Assembly (NCBI GenBank): GCA_963969595.1
Contig: OZ018410.1
Coordinates: forward strand, 27,904,913-27,968,912
Source: Neckera pumila
Taxonomy: Eukaryota > Streptophyta > Bryopsida > Hypnales > Neckeraceae
DNA: 64,000 nt
Direction: 5' to 3'
This document shows positions 1 to 11,092 of this stretch, one piece after another. A program made the position numbers and the translations under genes. Position 1 is the first letter of the stretch. Each line of letters begins with the position of its first letter. Below the pieces are notes generated by a model. That model searched no databases. It saw only the letters and a list, made by a program, of their open reading frames with translations, and was not told where the DNA came from.

Positions 1-550
1 GATAGAAAAAATGCTAAGCTTTGTGTGAATTACAATTTTTCCAAAAAAAAGTTCGACAAGGTTTAGTTTTTTTGCTAGAACTATCTCACCATTGGGATTA
101 ATGCTTTTTAGTTCTATATAAAAGATATTAATACTTTAGATTTTCTTTCTATCTCGTACCTACTTCTACTTAAGAATTTTTTTAATAACAAAAATTAAGT
201 TTTTTTGGATTTTTTTTCCTCTAGACTCTCAACTCAATCCTCCACTATAAAGATTTAAAGCTCAAAACTTTGTAGTGCAAAACATTTAATTTAAAAATGT
301 TCGAAGTCATAAAATCTAGTTCCGCAATGTGCTGAAAAACTTGTTTTTTTCACTTTAAATGCAGATATCTTGCAATCTGTGCGGTCAAAAAATTTAGAAA
401 TTTTATCCACATATTCTCATATTATTTAGGTGTAAGATCTTATGATTAGATGTGGAAAAAAAAGCATTTTAAATTTTTTTTAACTCTTTGCTATAAAAAT
501 GGCAGTTTTGGATTTTTTTGGGCAATAAAAAGGCCTTGCGCCTTTAGGGG
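1..550 (-). mobile_element. TTAA-type (piggyBac-like) non-autonomous element, truncated by window edge
   Basis: Reverse-orientation copy of the subfamily also found at 28983-29901 and 47586-48496. The outer end CCTTTAGGGG is at 541-550. Shared internal landmarks are the 'ggcagttttgg' stretch near 500 and the 'gatatcttgcaatctgtg' stretch near 364. The next four bases are ATAT, not TTAA, so this junction is altered. The other end lies outside the window. It has no coding capacity. Confidence 0.7.
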
Positions 551-974
551 ATATCAATAAGTTAGATTTTCCTTCCATCTCATACCTACTTCTACTTAAC
601 AATTTTTTAAAGAATAAAAATTAATTTTTTTCGAATATTTTTTTCCTACACTCTCAACTCAATTCTCTACCATGAAGATTTAAAGCTGAAAACTTTGTAG
701 TGCAAAATATTAAAGTTAATAAGGTTCAAAGTCAAATAATCTAGTCCCGCAATATGCTGAAAATCTTGTTTTTTTTACTTTAAACGCAAATATCTTGCAA
801 TCCGTGTAGTCAAAAATTTTGAAATTTTTTCTACTCATTCTTATATTGGTTATGTGTAAGATCCTATGGATCGATGTGCAAAAAAAAAAATTCAATTTTT
901 TTTATTCTTTGCTATAGAAATGGCAGGTTTTGAATGTTTTTTTTTGGTAGAGAAAAGGCCTTGGTCCTTCAGGA
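551..974 (-). mobile_element. Second, partial copy of the same TTAA-type element, fused directly to the first
   Basis: From 551 the sequence restarts inside the element: 'tagattttccttccatctcat' near 563 matches the stretch near 136. It then runs to a second outer end CCTTCAGGA at 966-974, followed by TTAA at 975-978. The part that lies upstream of position ~121 in the first copy is missing. The pair therefore looks like an unequal-crossover or deletion product, not two independent insertions. Confidence 0.65.
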
Positions 975-978
975 TTAA

Positions 979-3054
979 GGATGAAATGGACCAATGTACA
1001 GTAAGTTCATCTAATTTCAAGCTTGCTACTAAAACCAACCCATCTAAATTCCGTAGAGGAAAATGTACACTACATATAAGAAACCTCAAATTCCTTTTGG
1101 ATAGTTACACTAAAAATCAACACTTTAAAATCCATAATTCATTTATACCATCCCCCCTCCCCCCGAAAAAAAAGAAAAAGAAAAAAACATACATGCTAGC
1201 TACAAGAACATAACAAAACTCTTTCAATTGCCAAATAATGAGAACCAATGAACTCGTACTACTCCATGCATCCGACACTTCAATAATTCATATTGGTTCC
1301 ATGTTGCGATGCTTATTAGGTGTAGTTGTGTTTTTCAGTAGCTCAGGGATTGTACGCGAGTTATTCGAGTAAGGAGGGAGTGGTCCCGCGAGAGAATGTG
1401 GTTAGATGTCCAGTCCATGTCATGGGGCTGCCCTGATTGGTACAAGCGAGGAGGCGAGGCCGGGCCGTGAGGGTACACATCCCTTCCCTTCCCAGCCGTG
1501 AGGGTACACATCCCTTCCCGGCTGGCTGTCCTTCAGGTGAAAGTCTGGCTGGCTCGCAGTGAGTGTTTGTCAGTGTAAGAAGGAAGGAAGCCGGCCGGCC
1601 GGGGTAGCCGGGTACTCCCATTAGCATCATGTCACGAGGACTCATGATGCGCTCTCTCCGGACGCTCCAGAGATGGACGGACGGACGGACGGACCAAAGG
1701 ACGGAAGGCCGGTAGTACGAACTTATGCGTGCTTGCTAGCAGGTGAGGCTTCTTGATGAGTCTGGGCCTCCAATTGTTTTCCCAGCTTAACTTATATACA
1801 CACATTATTAATACACTTGCACATTATTTGCCACCTTCCTCCTCATTCCTGTTGCCCTTGCAACAACCAGATTTGGCCGGAGGTGCAGGGGAATGGGTAC
1901 TGGGGGGGTGGGGGTGGGGGTGGGGGTGGGGGTTGTGTTCTCCGGACCCCTTGAATACTCATCACGGGTTTAAAAAAAGAAGTGACATGGAAATGAAACG
2001 AGCTCATGAGAAAAGGGGGAAGCTACCAGAGCTACAACAAAATGAAAGCCAGCTTATGGGTGAAACCTCAACCAGAAAATGTGATGGTTTATGTGATGGC
2101 AAGGCTTGTCTGATTTTCAATGGGCAGCACAAAAAGAATTTGTGACAATGGCTAGATGAATATACAAAGTTGCAGATTTACTTTCAATGTCCGATCTTTT
2201 GATCCTTAAAAAAGCAACTGCTATTTTGAAAAAGTTTAGGAGAGAAGGGCTAGAAAAACAATTCTCTGGAGGATGGTCAATAATCTATTCAAGAATGTGA
2301 CAATGCAGAAGTGACAATGCAGCATGGACTTGGTGGCTCTGATTCAGCAAACCTTCTTATAGGCAGCTTGGGAAGGGTATTTGCAAAATGATCTTCCACG
2401 ACAACAACGTTTAAAGTAAGCTCGATGTGGAGATAGGTCCAGACTAAGGAACTACTAACAACATTTAAAAAAAGTAAAAAATAAAAAATCTCTCATTGAG
2501 ATATTACATATTATACTGACTTGAAAATCCCTAAGATGAGGCAATTGAATGAAGTTGAGATCCTGTCATGTAGCCTAAGGGGCTGGTTTCTACTGACCAA
2601 CGATGGAATGGGGACTTTAGAAAAAACAGACTCTCATTCTACTATTGATTGGTAGGCTTCACCGGCCCCGACTCCACACGGAAGCCAACCCTAAACCCTC
2701 CATGAGGTCACAATGGATGGGTGAAGGAATACAGATTGTTGGACGAGTAGAGTCTGTAGAGATGGGTTTCAGTTCAATGCTTTTTCTAGGTTTCATTCTG
2801 GGGTTGAAATGTGATGCATTTCCTCAGCAAGGGTGAGCTTTGGCAATGAATAAGTTTACAGAGAGGAGCATCTGCTTTGGGATGAATGAATGCCTATACA
2901 GTAGTCTTCTTGAAAATCAAATGGCTACCAATGTTGTGAAGGTAGAATCTAAGCCAGTGTTTTGGATTTATCTCAGAAATTTTATTGTTGTCAAAAGGCC
3001 GGGAGAAGGCTTTTCATCAATGAATGAAAGAAAGTTGGAGTACATTGGCACTAC
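979..3054. other. Low-copy intergenic stretch, partly GC-rich, no recognisable gene
   Basis: No open frame here resembles a known family. The 1340-1740 part is GC-richer and holds a short direct duplication: 'gccgtgagggtacacatccc' occurs near 1465 and again near 1494. It also holds a (GGAC)5 run at about 1675-1694. Frames of 63-130 codons at 1753-2145, 2645-2836 and 2840-3058 show no domain. This could be the edge of a decayed gene, but I cannot support that. Confidence 0.5.
1902..1932 (+). repeat. G-quadruplex-capable G-run array
   Basis: Five successive runs of 7, 5, 5, 5 and 5 guanines are separated by single thymines. This is a textbook short-loop G4 pattern on the plus strand. It lies in the GC-richer low-copy stretch, about 1.1 kb from the nearest transposon. 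Any function is inference. Confidence 0.75.
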
Positions 3055-3058
3055 TTAG

Positions 3059-3983
3059 CCCCTAAAGTTTCATGACTATGTAATCACCCAAAACGCTCCA
3101 AAACTGCCATTTCTAATACAACTACCAAATTTTTGGAAAAAAACAATTTTTGACACATGTGACCGTAGAATCTTGTAGTATGATATTTTGAAAACATGTG
3201 GTAAAAATTTAAGAAAATTCCATAGTGTGGATCATAAGATATAAGCATTCAAAGGCTTGAAAACCATTTTTTCAATCCTGCGAAAAATCGGGCAGCTGCA
3301 CTTTGCAAGCTCACTTTTCAATGAAAAAATGCCAATAAAGGTGGTGCTTCTTTGAATTCAGTTTCCTAAACAAGTTGTCTTATATGCTTGAAAATTTTCA
3401 CATCATTTGGAATTGTACAACATATAGGAAAAAAATAGTAAGTAGAAAGAAGTAGAAAATAATACAAAATACGAAATTGTTAAAAATTTAATCATGGAAT
3501 TTTAAAATGCCAATCCCAATGGTTGTAATGTTGTAGTAATCAATCTACATCCTAGAATTTTATTTTTTTCCAAAAATATTGAAAATTGAGTTAAATAAAC
3601 GACTTTAAAGTTTTTTTTAGAGTAGAGAATCTATAACTGCCCGCAATTCAAAAACCCTCACAACTTTTGACTCATTGATTGAAATGGAATGACTCAAAAG
3701 CTTTTTAAGTATATATAAATGTAGAGAACCAATTTCAAAAAAAAATTCCGGAAAAAATGATTTTTTTTTATTTGCCCAAACTGCCCAATTACGAAAAAAG
3801 TAACATATTAGGTCACAACTTTTGACTCGTATTTCAAAATGTCATGAAAATTGCTACACATGAAGATATCCCTTGCCCCCCACCTTCTATTAAAATTTCA
3901 GCCTCAAATATGGATATCTCTAGTCACACATACCTGCCCAAAATTTATATACGGCCTAAAAACGCATGTTGGTCCTTTAGGGG
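3059..3983 (+). mobile_element. TTAA-type (piggyBac-like) non-autonomous element, 925 bp
   Basis: It starts CCCCTAAAG at 3059 and ends CTTTAGGGG at 3983. It is closely related to the copy at 14087-15010 (both open 'tcatgactatgtaatcacc' or a near match). The flanks are TTAG and AAGC, so the expected TTAA duplication has decayed. CTGCCC occurs at 3637, 3781 and 3934, a spacing conserved in other subfamilies. There is no transposase; the frame at 3844-4041 is incidental. Confidence 0.75.
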
Positions 3984-5382
3984 AAGCAAATTATTGCTCC
4001 AGGGGCGAGTCTCTGATAGTATAGACACTAGTTGGTTTTAGGGTTAATATGTTGCTGTATCAATTGATGACATTCTTGAAGGACTGCCTCAACTTCCATA
4101 TTTATTTTGTGCTTAATTGTGTGCTAATTTTCTGTGTAAGCTATTTCTGCACATGTGAATCAAGATAAAGTTATTTATTTCCTTTCAAGTAGTCCATGCT
4201 TAGAATGGAAAAAATTGTTCCAAAAGTAAGCAAGTGTATTAGACTATTGTTAGACTATTATATTGATGTGAGGAAAAAATTTCAAGCCATTTGATGTGGT
4301 TTGCAAGATTATAACATTTGAAGTTTGAACAAAAAAGCTTTTTTTACCCTGCCAACAGATGTGGAAATAAAACTTTGAGCCTTCTTGGATTAAAATTTTT
4401 TCTCTACAAAAAATTGAGGACTTTCACAATTCATTAGTGTATGTTGTTACGTACACTCGAGAAAAATTTCAAAAGCAATTAAGGGGGCTACCGTACTCTA
4501 AATCCTTTTACAATACAAAGGAGTCAAGGTAATCTACCAATATACAAACCATTTTTGGATGATTTCTTATATACCAAGGATATAAAAAAACATTCAAACA
4601 ATACAAACATAAAGCCAAATTTTTAAAATGTGGGAATTTTTTCAAAATCTTTGACTTTATAGATTACAAGATTATGTGTTTGAATTTAGAAGAAACACTA
4701 GAAGAAAACTGCATTGGAACCTAGGAAAATATGTGGGATTGGTTTTGTTGAGTTCCTAGTTTCTAACGCACATTTTTGCATTCCAACATGTTTCTGCGTT
4801 GGAATTGCAACCCAAAAATGCGTTGGAATTGCAACGCAAAAATGCGTTGGAATTGCAACACAAAAATGCGTTGGAATTGCAACGCAAGAACGCGTTGGAA
4901 CTCAAAAATCTGTGTTAGAAATTAAGAACTCAACAAAACCAATCCCACATGTTTTCCTAAGTTCCAAAGCAATTTTCTTCTAGTGAAAATGCTTTGCTTT
5001 CAAAATTGTCCAAACATAATTTAAAAAGTTTAGTTCCTTTTGGAGTGTAATTTTGAACTCAAATTAGTGTTTTTTCTTGACAATTTCATGCTACATTATA
5101 TTAGGCTATATACATGCCAAATTTCAAAAGTTGATGAGAGGTTTTGCAAAAGATGCCCCAAAGATGTGTGACTTTCATAAACTACCCAAATTTTTGTGAC
5201 AACATTACTTTTCACCCAAGCATCTGATTGGAATTTTCTTTCCTTCCCACACAGGTGGTCAATGAATGCACTCGTGTCAAAGTTTCAAAAACATTTATTC
5301 AAATTTGACTTTGTAGAAACCTACCCAAAACATTCAATTGTCCATTCTACGGACAATTGTCCTTACAATTGTCCTTTAGGGG
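3984..5382. mobile_element. Region ending in another TTAA-type element terminus; start not defined
   Basis: The right boundary is clear: CCTTTAGGGG at 5373-5382 followed by TTAA at 5383-5386. From about 4190 the sequence loosely resembles the TTAA elements, with a 'tttcaagccatttgatgtggtttgcaag'-like section corresponding to the 'gattgcaagatat' section of other copies. I cannot place the left end. A CACTA-type MITE at 4696-4985 interrupts the region, so it is the older layer. Confidence 0.4.
4696..4985. mobile_element. CACTA (En/Spm-type) MITE, 290 bp, with internal tandem repeat
   Basis: The termini are CACTAGAAGAAAA and its reverse complement ending TTCTTCTAGTG. The inverted repeats extend about 70 bp per side with few mismatches and include 'gtgggattggttttgttgag' on one strand. 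The 3-bp flanks are AAA on both sides, as expected for CACTA elements. The loop holds about four copies of a ~23-bp unit around 'atgcgttggaattgcaac' (4793-4895). An apparent 89-codon frame here is only the repeat read through. Confidence 0.85.
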
Positions 5383-5386
5383 TTAA

Positions 5387-6646
5387 GAATACGGCTTACG
5401 AACCATCAACTACCAACAGTGTTTCTGGAACTTTCCCAGAAAGTCGGATATTCGTGCTCAGTTGGTGAAGGGTAAGGCCTTCCCTTTACCTCCTTTCCCA
5501 CAACTAAGTTACAGAACATTCTCTCATTCTCGAATATTTTAGCAACTGATGTACTTCCTGTTGTACTTGCTCCATTTCTCAAACAACTTATCTTCCTATC
5601 AGACCGTGTACTTGAATCTAGAGAAATACAAAACAATCGGAATTATTTGTGGCGCATTAAGATGATGAAAGATTCTGAAGCTGAAAACAGAACATTCTTC
5701 AGTACTCGATAACCTTCAACCGCAGCTGATAATGTAGAAATCATCAAACAAGCCCAGCCTGGGAACACTGTTGAGCCTACTTGAGCATTGGAAAATTCAT
5801 GAAATAAGTTTAGTGAATAAGAATCCTGCTGATTCCATTCACGAGTAAGTTAAATTGCTTCTCATATTGATTATGGAGTCCACCAAACATATGCGGGCCC
5901 GACGGGCTCCTGGCCTCCTGTAGCGATCTTCATGATCTTCAGAAATGGAATCAATGTGCACAACACCCATCCTGACGCCCCATTAATATGATTAAAACAC
6001 CACGCCAGTCAACTATGGCAAGTAAAAACAATGTCAATAGAGTGCTTTAAGCATCTCAAAAACAACATCATAGTCAACTATTGCGAGAGAAAGAAGATGA
6101 GTCGATTGCTTTAAGCATCTCACGCATACCTTACGAGAGTACGATTCCATTTCCACAGGCCTGGGACTGAAAAAGCTGGATTCTCACCGTTACAATTATT
6201 GGTGGTCCCAAAGTCTACACCATGAAGATCGCTCCAGAAGTGATTCGCACTCCATTCCCTGGTTCTGGGGTAGGTAGCTTGCGGGACTCAAGCTCGAGCA
6301 ATCCAAAGCTTGGTCGGGAAGACCCCTGTGGTATTGACAATGGCAGATATCCACTACGCACTAAAAAAAGGGAGGAGTCTTACTCGCAGAATAAAGAGGA
6401 CTTCATTTGTTGCAGCCAAAACATCCCAGACATTTGGGATGTGAAGATGAAGGTATACACACCAGTTGAATATGTCCGTTGGTTTCATGGTTATTCTAAA
6501 ATGGCTAAAAGGCCGAACTCAACAAGGTTGGACAGCTGCATCCGTACTCAAATAGGTGAAAAGAGCACCTTCCCAGTGTACTACTTTATCCTAAAGAGGG
6601 CTTAACTAAATTTCATCCACTAGTACCTCCTAAATCTCAAGCTTCG
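5387..6646. other. Intergenic / 3' flank of the NUP35 gene
   Basis: No recognisable gene. The part nearest 6646 is probably the 3' untranslated region of the minus-strand NUP35 gene. A 127-codon plus-strand frame at 6222-6605 shows no domain and lies antisense to this likely UTR. A ~65-bp direct duplication ('agtcaactat' at 6007 and 6072, each unit ending 'gctttaagcatctca') is present. Confidence 0.45.
6007..6123. repeat. Two-copy ~65-bp tandem duplication
   Basis: Both units begin 'agtcaactat' (6007, 6072) and end 'gctttaagcatctca'. They differ at several positions in between. It is a local duplication in the NUP35 3' flank. Confidence 0.6.
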
Positions 6647-8885
6647 TCACATACCAAATACAAACTCCACAAATTTAGAGACGGTGGATTTGGCTGGCGT
6701 AGCAAGCACACCAGTTGATCGAGGTCCACTTTCTGAATTATGCTGCACATAATACGGGCGCTGCGAAGCCTGCCCACTAGCATTCGCCGCACCCCAGCCA
6801 GCTGCTCGAGGAGGGAGAGCCATAGAGGCTGGGTGTTCTCGCTTGTCCGTCAGAACTTGACGCTGAACTGGGTCCAAAGACTTGACGCCTACAATGAGAG
6901 ATCCATTAAGAAGCATTCCATCCTTCAGCAACGCCTTCTTCGCATCATACCGGTTCTGAAACATAAAAAAAGAAAGAAAATTCGTAAGTCCCTGCCTGAT
7001 TACAGGGAAATAAGGTAACCAAACCTAAAAGCAACACTTAAAACGCTGAGTATTATTAAAAGGACCAAATTTTTATTGATTCATGTTAGCAATTCTAAGG
7101 GGATTAAAATGCACCAAAGTATACCTTCTTTGGATACTGTACACAAAAAAGTTGCAAGGATTCAAATTTTTTTATTGGTAGACAACCTAAAATTGACACG
7201 AGTTCTGATGTCAAGGTGGTGTACATTCCAAACTCAAGAAATTCTCATTGAGCAAGATTTTAGAGTGTGGCATTTAGGTATGTGTCACAATCAGGTACCT
7301 CTACCTTAGCTGAAGATAACCATCCTCAGAAATAAAGATTAAGTCCACAGGTGAAGAAGACAGACCTGATATTGAATGTGCACCCAATTGGCACCACCAG
7401 GTCCAGACATATGATCCACAATAGGGCCACATTTCTCAAACTCACGCATGACTGTATTTGTTTCTTCTGCCCCAAATCTGCAAATAGAGAACCGCCAGTC
7501 ACACAAGTTAAGCACTTATGCTTGGAAAACGCTGCATTAGCAAGTGGTGAAAGCATGACTTGGCTAAATGTCTATAATCATTCATCTTCGAATGAAAATT
7601 GGGTTGTCTAACATCCTTTCAATACTGGTCTAATATCCTTTCAATACTGGATTACAACCTCCCACTTTGAATGATTTCATAAGAAATTCATATACCGTAT
7701 AGTGATAAAAAATTTAATCCCAAAAGTGTTTGGCATTTGCAGTAACAAGAGTGATCCCTCCAATGAGCCAAAGTGATCTCCCAATGAAAAGATACTCGTG
7801 CCTAAAATGGTTCAGTCACGCAAATAGCATCTTCTACCTTATGTGAAAATCATCTCAGATCAATAAAACTATCATCACAAAAGACTCTCCCCACTAGATT
7901 CACAAAGTTATTAATGTTGAATTAACAGACTGTAGATTCTCAAAGCTCTCACGTTAAGTTAACGTTAAGTGTCATGCAAATGATGTCAAATTAATTTCAC
8001 TGTGACAGTAGTGTCATTGGCATTCACTTGATATAAAAATTGGTAACAATTAAACTAACATTAAGTCAATATAAACTCGATATAATTCAACATCATTTTA
8101 GATAACGTCCCATTCGATTAACCATTGATAACATTTTAAATCTAAAGGGGGAGATCTACTGAGATGTTCATTATCGACAAAATCGTCGTTTCTTTTCGCA
8201 TATGCAACGCCATATGCCACATCGATTGAGACATGAAATGCATGCAACAAAAGTGGAGGTAGAACAGTTACCCGAACACGGTGACCCACTCATCGCCCTC
8301 CACAAGATCTGCTGCAACGCCAGAGCGCTGGACCTCAGGTCGCACAACATCTCTTGGAGGCTCTAACGCAAGCAAACCCCCGGGCTGTGTTTGCTGTGGT
8401 TGCACAACACCAGACACAGGACTTCCCCCATCTTTTCCTCTCCCTACAATCCCATCACTGCGATCCCTCGAAGCCGACCACCAAATTGGACTCGCAGCTG
8501 ACTGATTCTGGGGTGGCGTCGGGGGAGAAGCCGAAGAAAGCATGATGGGGTCCGGATAACTGTAGCTGTTGAAACCCCCTCCTTGTTGTACATTGCTCAG
8601 CGGGGTCCTAGTGGCAGAGTCTGAGTTTCGGTATGACTGATCGGATGGTTCCACGGATCTCTCCATTCGATCCTCCAAAGTGAACATCGGAGGTGGAGGT
8701 GGATCCACTCCGCCGACATTCTCTCGCCATAGCGCTGCTGCGGCAGCTGCTTGCCCTGGTGTACCGAGCTCCCTGCGAGATGCGGGAGTTCGAGTCACAG
8801 GGGAGGCTGATAAATCTCGGTAGAAGAGAGACTGGGACCTCCCGCCTCTACTGGCGCTCCGCGGCTGCGTGCCTGGAGTGTTCAT
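6647..8885 (-). CDS. NUP35: Nucleoporin NUP35/NUP53 (MPPN/RRM domain), 3 exons
   Basis: Structural nucleoporin of the inner ring of the nuclear pore. I assemble three exons: 8272-8885, 7366-7477 and 6647-6955 (614, 112 and 309 nt, 344 aa). Introns begin GTAACT and GTCTGT on the coding strand and end in TTTGCAG and TTTCAG; reading frame is kept across both joins. Residues 1-60 carry the plant family's N-terminal block (SLFYRDLSASPV, then GQAAAAAALWREN). A disordered proline/serine-rich part follows. The RRM-like NUP35 domain spans about 199-270: EWVTVFGFG, then GANWVHIQYQ across the exon 2/3 join, then LLNGSLIVGVKSLDP. The C-terminus STVSKFVEFVFGM (332-344) is the amphipathic membrane-binding helix known in the family. 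Length matches Arabidopsis MPPN protein (about 330 aa). The ATG at 8883-8885 begins the conserved N-terminus. A 67-codon upstream frame (8848-9051) overlaps it out of frame. Confidence 0.93.
6956..7365 (-). other. NUP35 intron 2
   Basis: Coding strand begins GTCTGT after 7366 and ends in ATGTTTCAG before 6955. It is AT-rich with no repeat that I recognise. Plus-strand frames at 7076-7309 and 7351-7611 have no support. Confidence 0.8.
7478..8271 (-). other. NUP35 intron 1
   Basis: Begins GTAACT at 8271 and ends TTTGCAG at 7478 on the coding strand. A short palindromic repeat ('acgttaagttaacgttaagt') lies near 7951. Nothing else is recognisable. Confidence 0.8.
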
Positions 8886-9194
8886 GACGATGGGTTGTCC
8901 GCCTTGGTTGAGCGCCGCTGAGAGGGCTCCAGAACCCTAATCTCTGCTCCTGATTTCTCCTGGTCATGAAGAAGCGCAGAATGAGATCAACTCCGCTACT
9001 ACACTCTTCAACGATTTTCGGATTGTTCTCTACAACTTCTTCAACGGACATTACGAATACAATTCCCGGAAGATCAAGCGCGTCGGAGGCGTCTTGTATC
9101 TAAACGATGCCATGAACTTCAAAATGCCTCACTTACCTTTACCGTACAATGAAATAGCATACATAGGGATTCTAATTGAAAAATGGAAAGGAAA

Positions 9195-10165
9195 CTGTGC
9201 CGAACAGCCTGGCAATTTATCCTAGACCCTAAATCACACATATGGCGAAAGAAGCACCCCGATTCAAACTGTATTTTCCCAGACGACAGATAGCAGGTGA
9301 TGGCTCTAGCACCGCAAACTCATTGCAACAACGGTCATCCTCAAAGCTACCCCCACTTATCTTCCGAAAATTGCGCGTTAGGACAATTGAACCTAAACAA
9401 TGACATGAACTTCATAAAGCATCAGTCACCTCAACAAGACAACAAAAGAGCATATCTACATGAACATGGAGAGGGCGACGTGCCGAACGTTCTTGTGATT
9501 CGTTCATAAACCCTAAATCAAACAAATGGAAGTCCAAGCAAAACGGCGGAAAAACAAAACCTGAACCTTGATTCAACTAACACCGGACGAGCAGTGGCGA
9601 AACTGATACCGACAATGGCACAAGTACAGCAAAGTGGTTGCAACAACAACGGTCACCATCAATTCTCTCAGTTCTAGAGACTCAAATTCAAGAAGCTTCA
9701 CCCACGAGTACTGGGGCACCTATATCTAAACAGTATTGGGAACCACTAACCGCATCACTGCCATCAACAAGACAATAAAAAAAGCCATACGCAGATATTC
9801 TAAATGACAATGGAGGGGACGACGTGCCGAAAATTCTTGCGATTGTTCATAAACCCTAAATAAAAACAAATAGACGTCCAAGCAAAACGACGGGAGAACA
9901 AAACCTGAGAGCTGATTTTAAAAACACCAGACGAAGCAATGACGAAACAGATTGCAAAGTGGTTGGAACAATGACGGTCCCCTTCAATTCTGTCCGCCCT
10001 AGAAGCTCAATTTCAAGAAATGTGACTCACCAGCACCACGACGTCGATCGCCGCCTCAGGCAACGAGAGTCCTTCGATTGCAGACTTCCGGGTTGTGGTG
10101 CAGCTCAGGATTCGCAAGGAGTCCCTCGCTGCACTGTGCAGACGTGCTCACTGGGAGCGGAGTGA
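9195..10165. repeat. Three diverged tandem units (~320-345 bp) 5' of NUP35
   Basis: The marker 'gcaacaacggtca' (or a close variant) occurs near 9325, 9643 and 9964. A second marker, 'accctaaat', occurs at 9226, 9510 and 9853, and 'gtgccgaa' near 9197, 9480 and 9823. Units 2 and 3 are the most alike. The first unit has lost about 40-60 bp between its markers. The array starts about 150 bp upstream of the likely NUP35 5' end, so it may hold duplicated promoter or leader sequence. No frame longer than 70 codons is shared by the units. Confidence 0.7.
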
Positions 10166-10322
10166 GAGAACCCTAAAATAGGGCATGAGCCTGGTGATCA
10201 AGCTGTCAAGTATTTGAAAGTGAGTATGTGACACAGGCCTCCTTAATATCACATTCTGTAATGTCACGTCGTGTGTTCTCTTGGCACATTCTGTAATATC
10301 ACAACATTTGTTCCGTGTTCAC

Positions 10323-10617
10323 CAGGTGTTTTTTTTCATTTTTGATGGAGTGCCAAAGAGGCGATATTGAATGTTACAGTAATGCTCCAAATTTCAACAT
10401 TCATCCACATATTGGATAGAGAATATCATATTAGAACATATCAGATATCTATAATACAGTTTTCATTCACAATCTGGCGATTTTATCCAAGATTTTTTTT
10501 TATTTGAAATATTCTGGCGATTTTCCATCTTTCAAGTACCATTTTTTTCTATGGACGTGGTGCCAAGCCATAAAATTTGGTGCAATTTTGCACCAAATCG
10601 CTGGAAAAAAAACACTA
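10323..10617 (+). mobile_element. hAT-type MITE, family 1, 295 bp
   Basis: It starts CAGGTGTTTTTTTT and ends AAAAAAAACACTA. A perfect 8-bp target-site duplication GTGTTCAC flanks it (10315-10322 and 10618-10625). The internal sequence matches the copies at 20629-20914 and, reversed, 32237-32533. An 8-bp duplication with short C/TAG(G/T)-type ends is diagnostic of the hAT superfamily. Confidence 0.9.
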
Positions 10618-10625
10618 GTGTTCAC

Positions 10626-11088
10626 AGTCTTTAGTACGGAATATCACTTATTCTCAAATCTTCTACTGGAATTCTCTCTTTAATAGCACACCCATTGTTC
10701 TCTTGTCAAACTAAATAGACAAAACTCACTCTATAGTGTCACACCCTCCTTATTTAATCCTTAAAGGATGTGACCTCTATGATCAAATTAGTCATCAAAA
10801 TGCTTGAATTATTGAACCAATAGGTACATTCTTTGTTTCTATATTGAAGAGTCAAGTCATCCATGGACCACTTCTTGGTTTAGCGTCCTTTAACCTTGTA
10901 GTGTTGCTGCCGATATTTAATGTCCAATGGATGACTTCACTTGGCATCACTTGGCATTGTAGGATTAAAAAGATTATTTTTTCATCCTATTTATTTATTT
11001 GGAGGGTACTTCAATACATTTTTAATGAATATTATTGCAAAGTTCTTCATTATGGTCTTAATTGTATTTCCTAAAGAAGATGCCTCGA
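10626..11088. other. AT-rich intergenic DNA
   Basis: No gene or clear repeat. A 76-codon frame at 10844-11074 shows no family resemblance. Confidence 0.5.
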
Positions 11089-11092
11089 TTAA

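Noticed and set aside
1753..2145. 130-codon frame crossing the G-run array
   Set aside because: The Gly/Trp-rich part is only the translated G-runs; no domain on either side.
4714..4983. 89-codon frame with a repeated peptide
   Set aside because: It lies within the CACTA MITE; the peptide repeat is the tandem DNA repeat of the loop.
6222..6605. 127-codon plus-strand frame
   Set aside because: No domain, composition of the surrounding non-coding DNA, and antisense to the likely NUP35 3' UTR.
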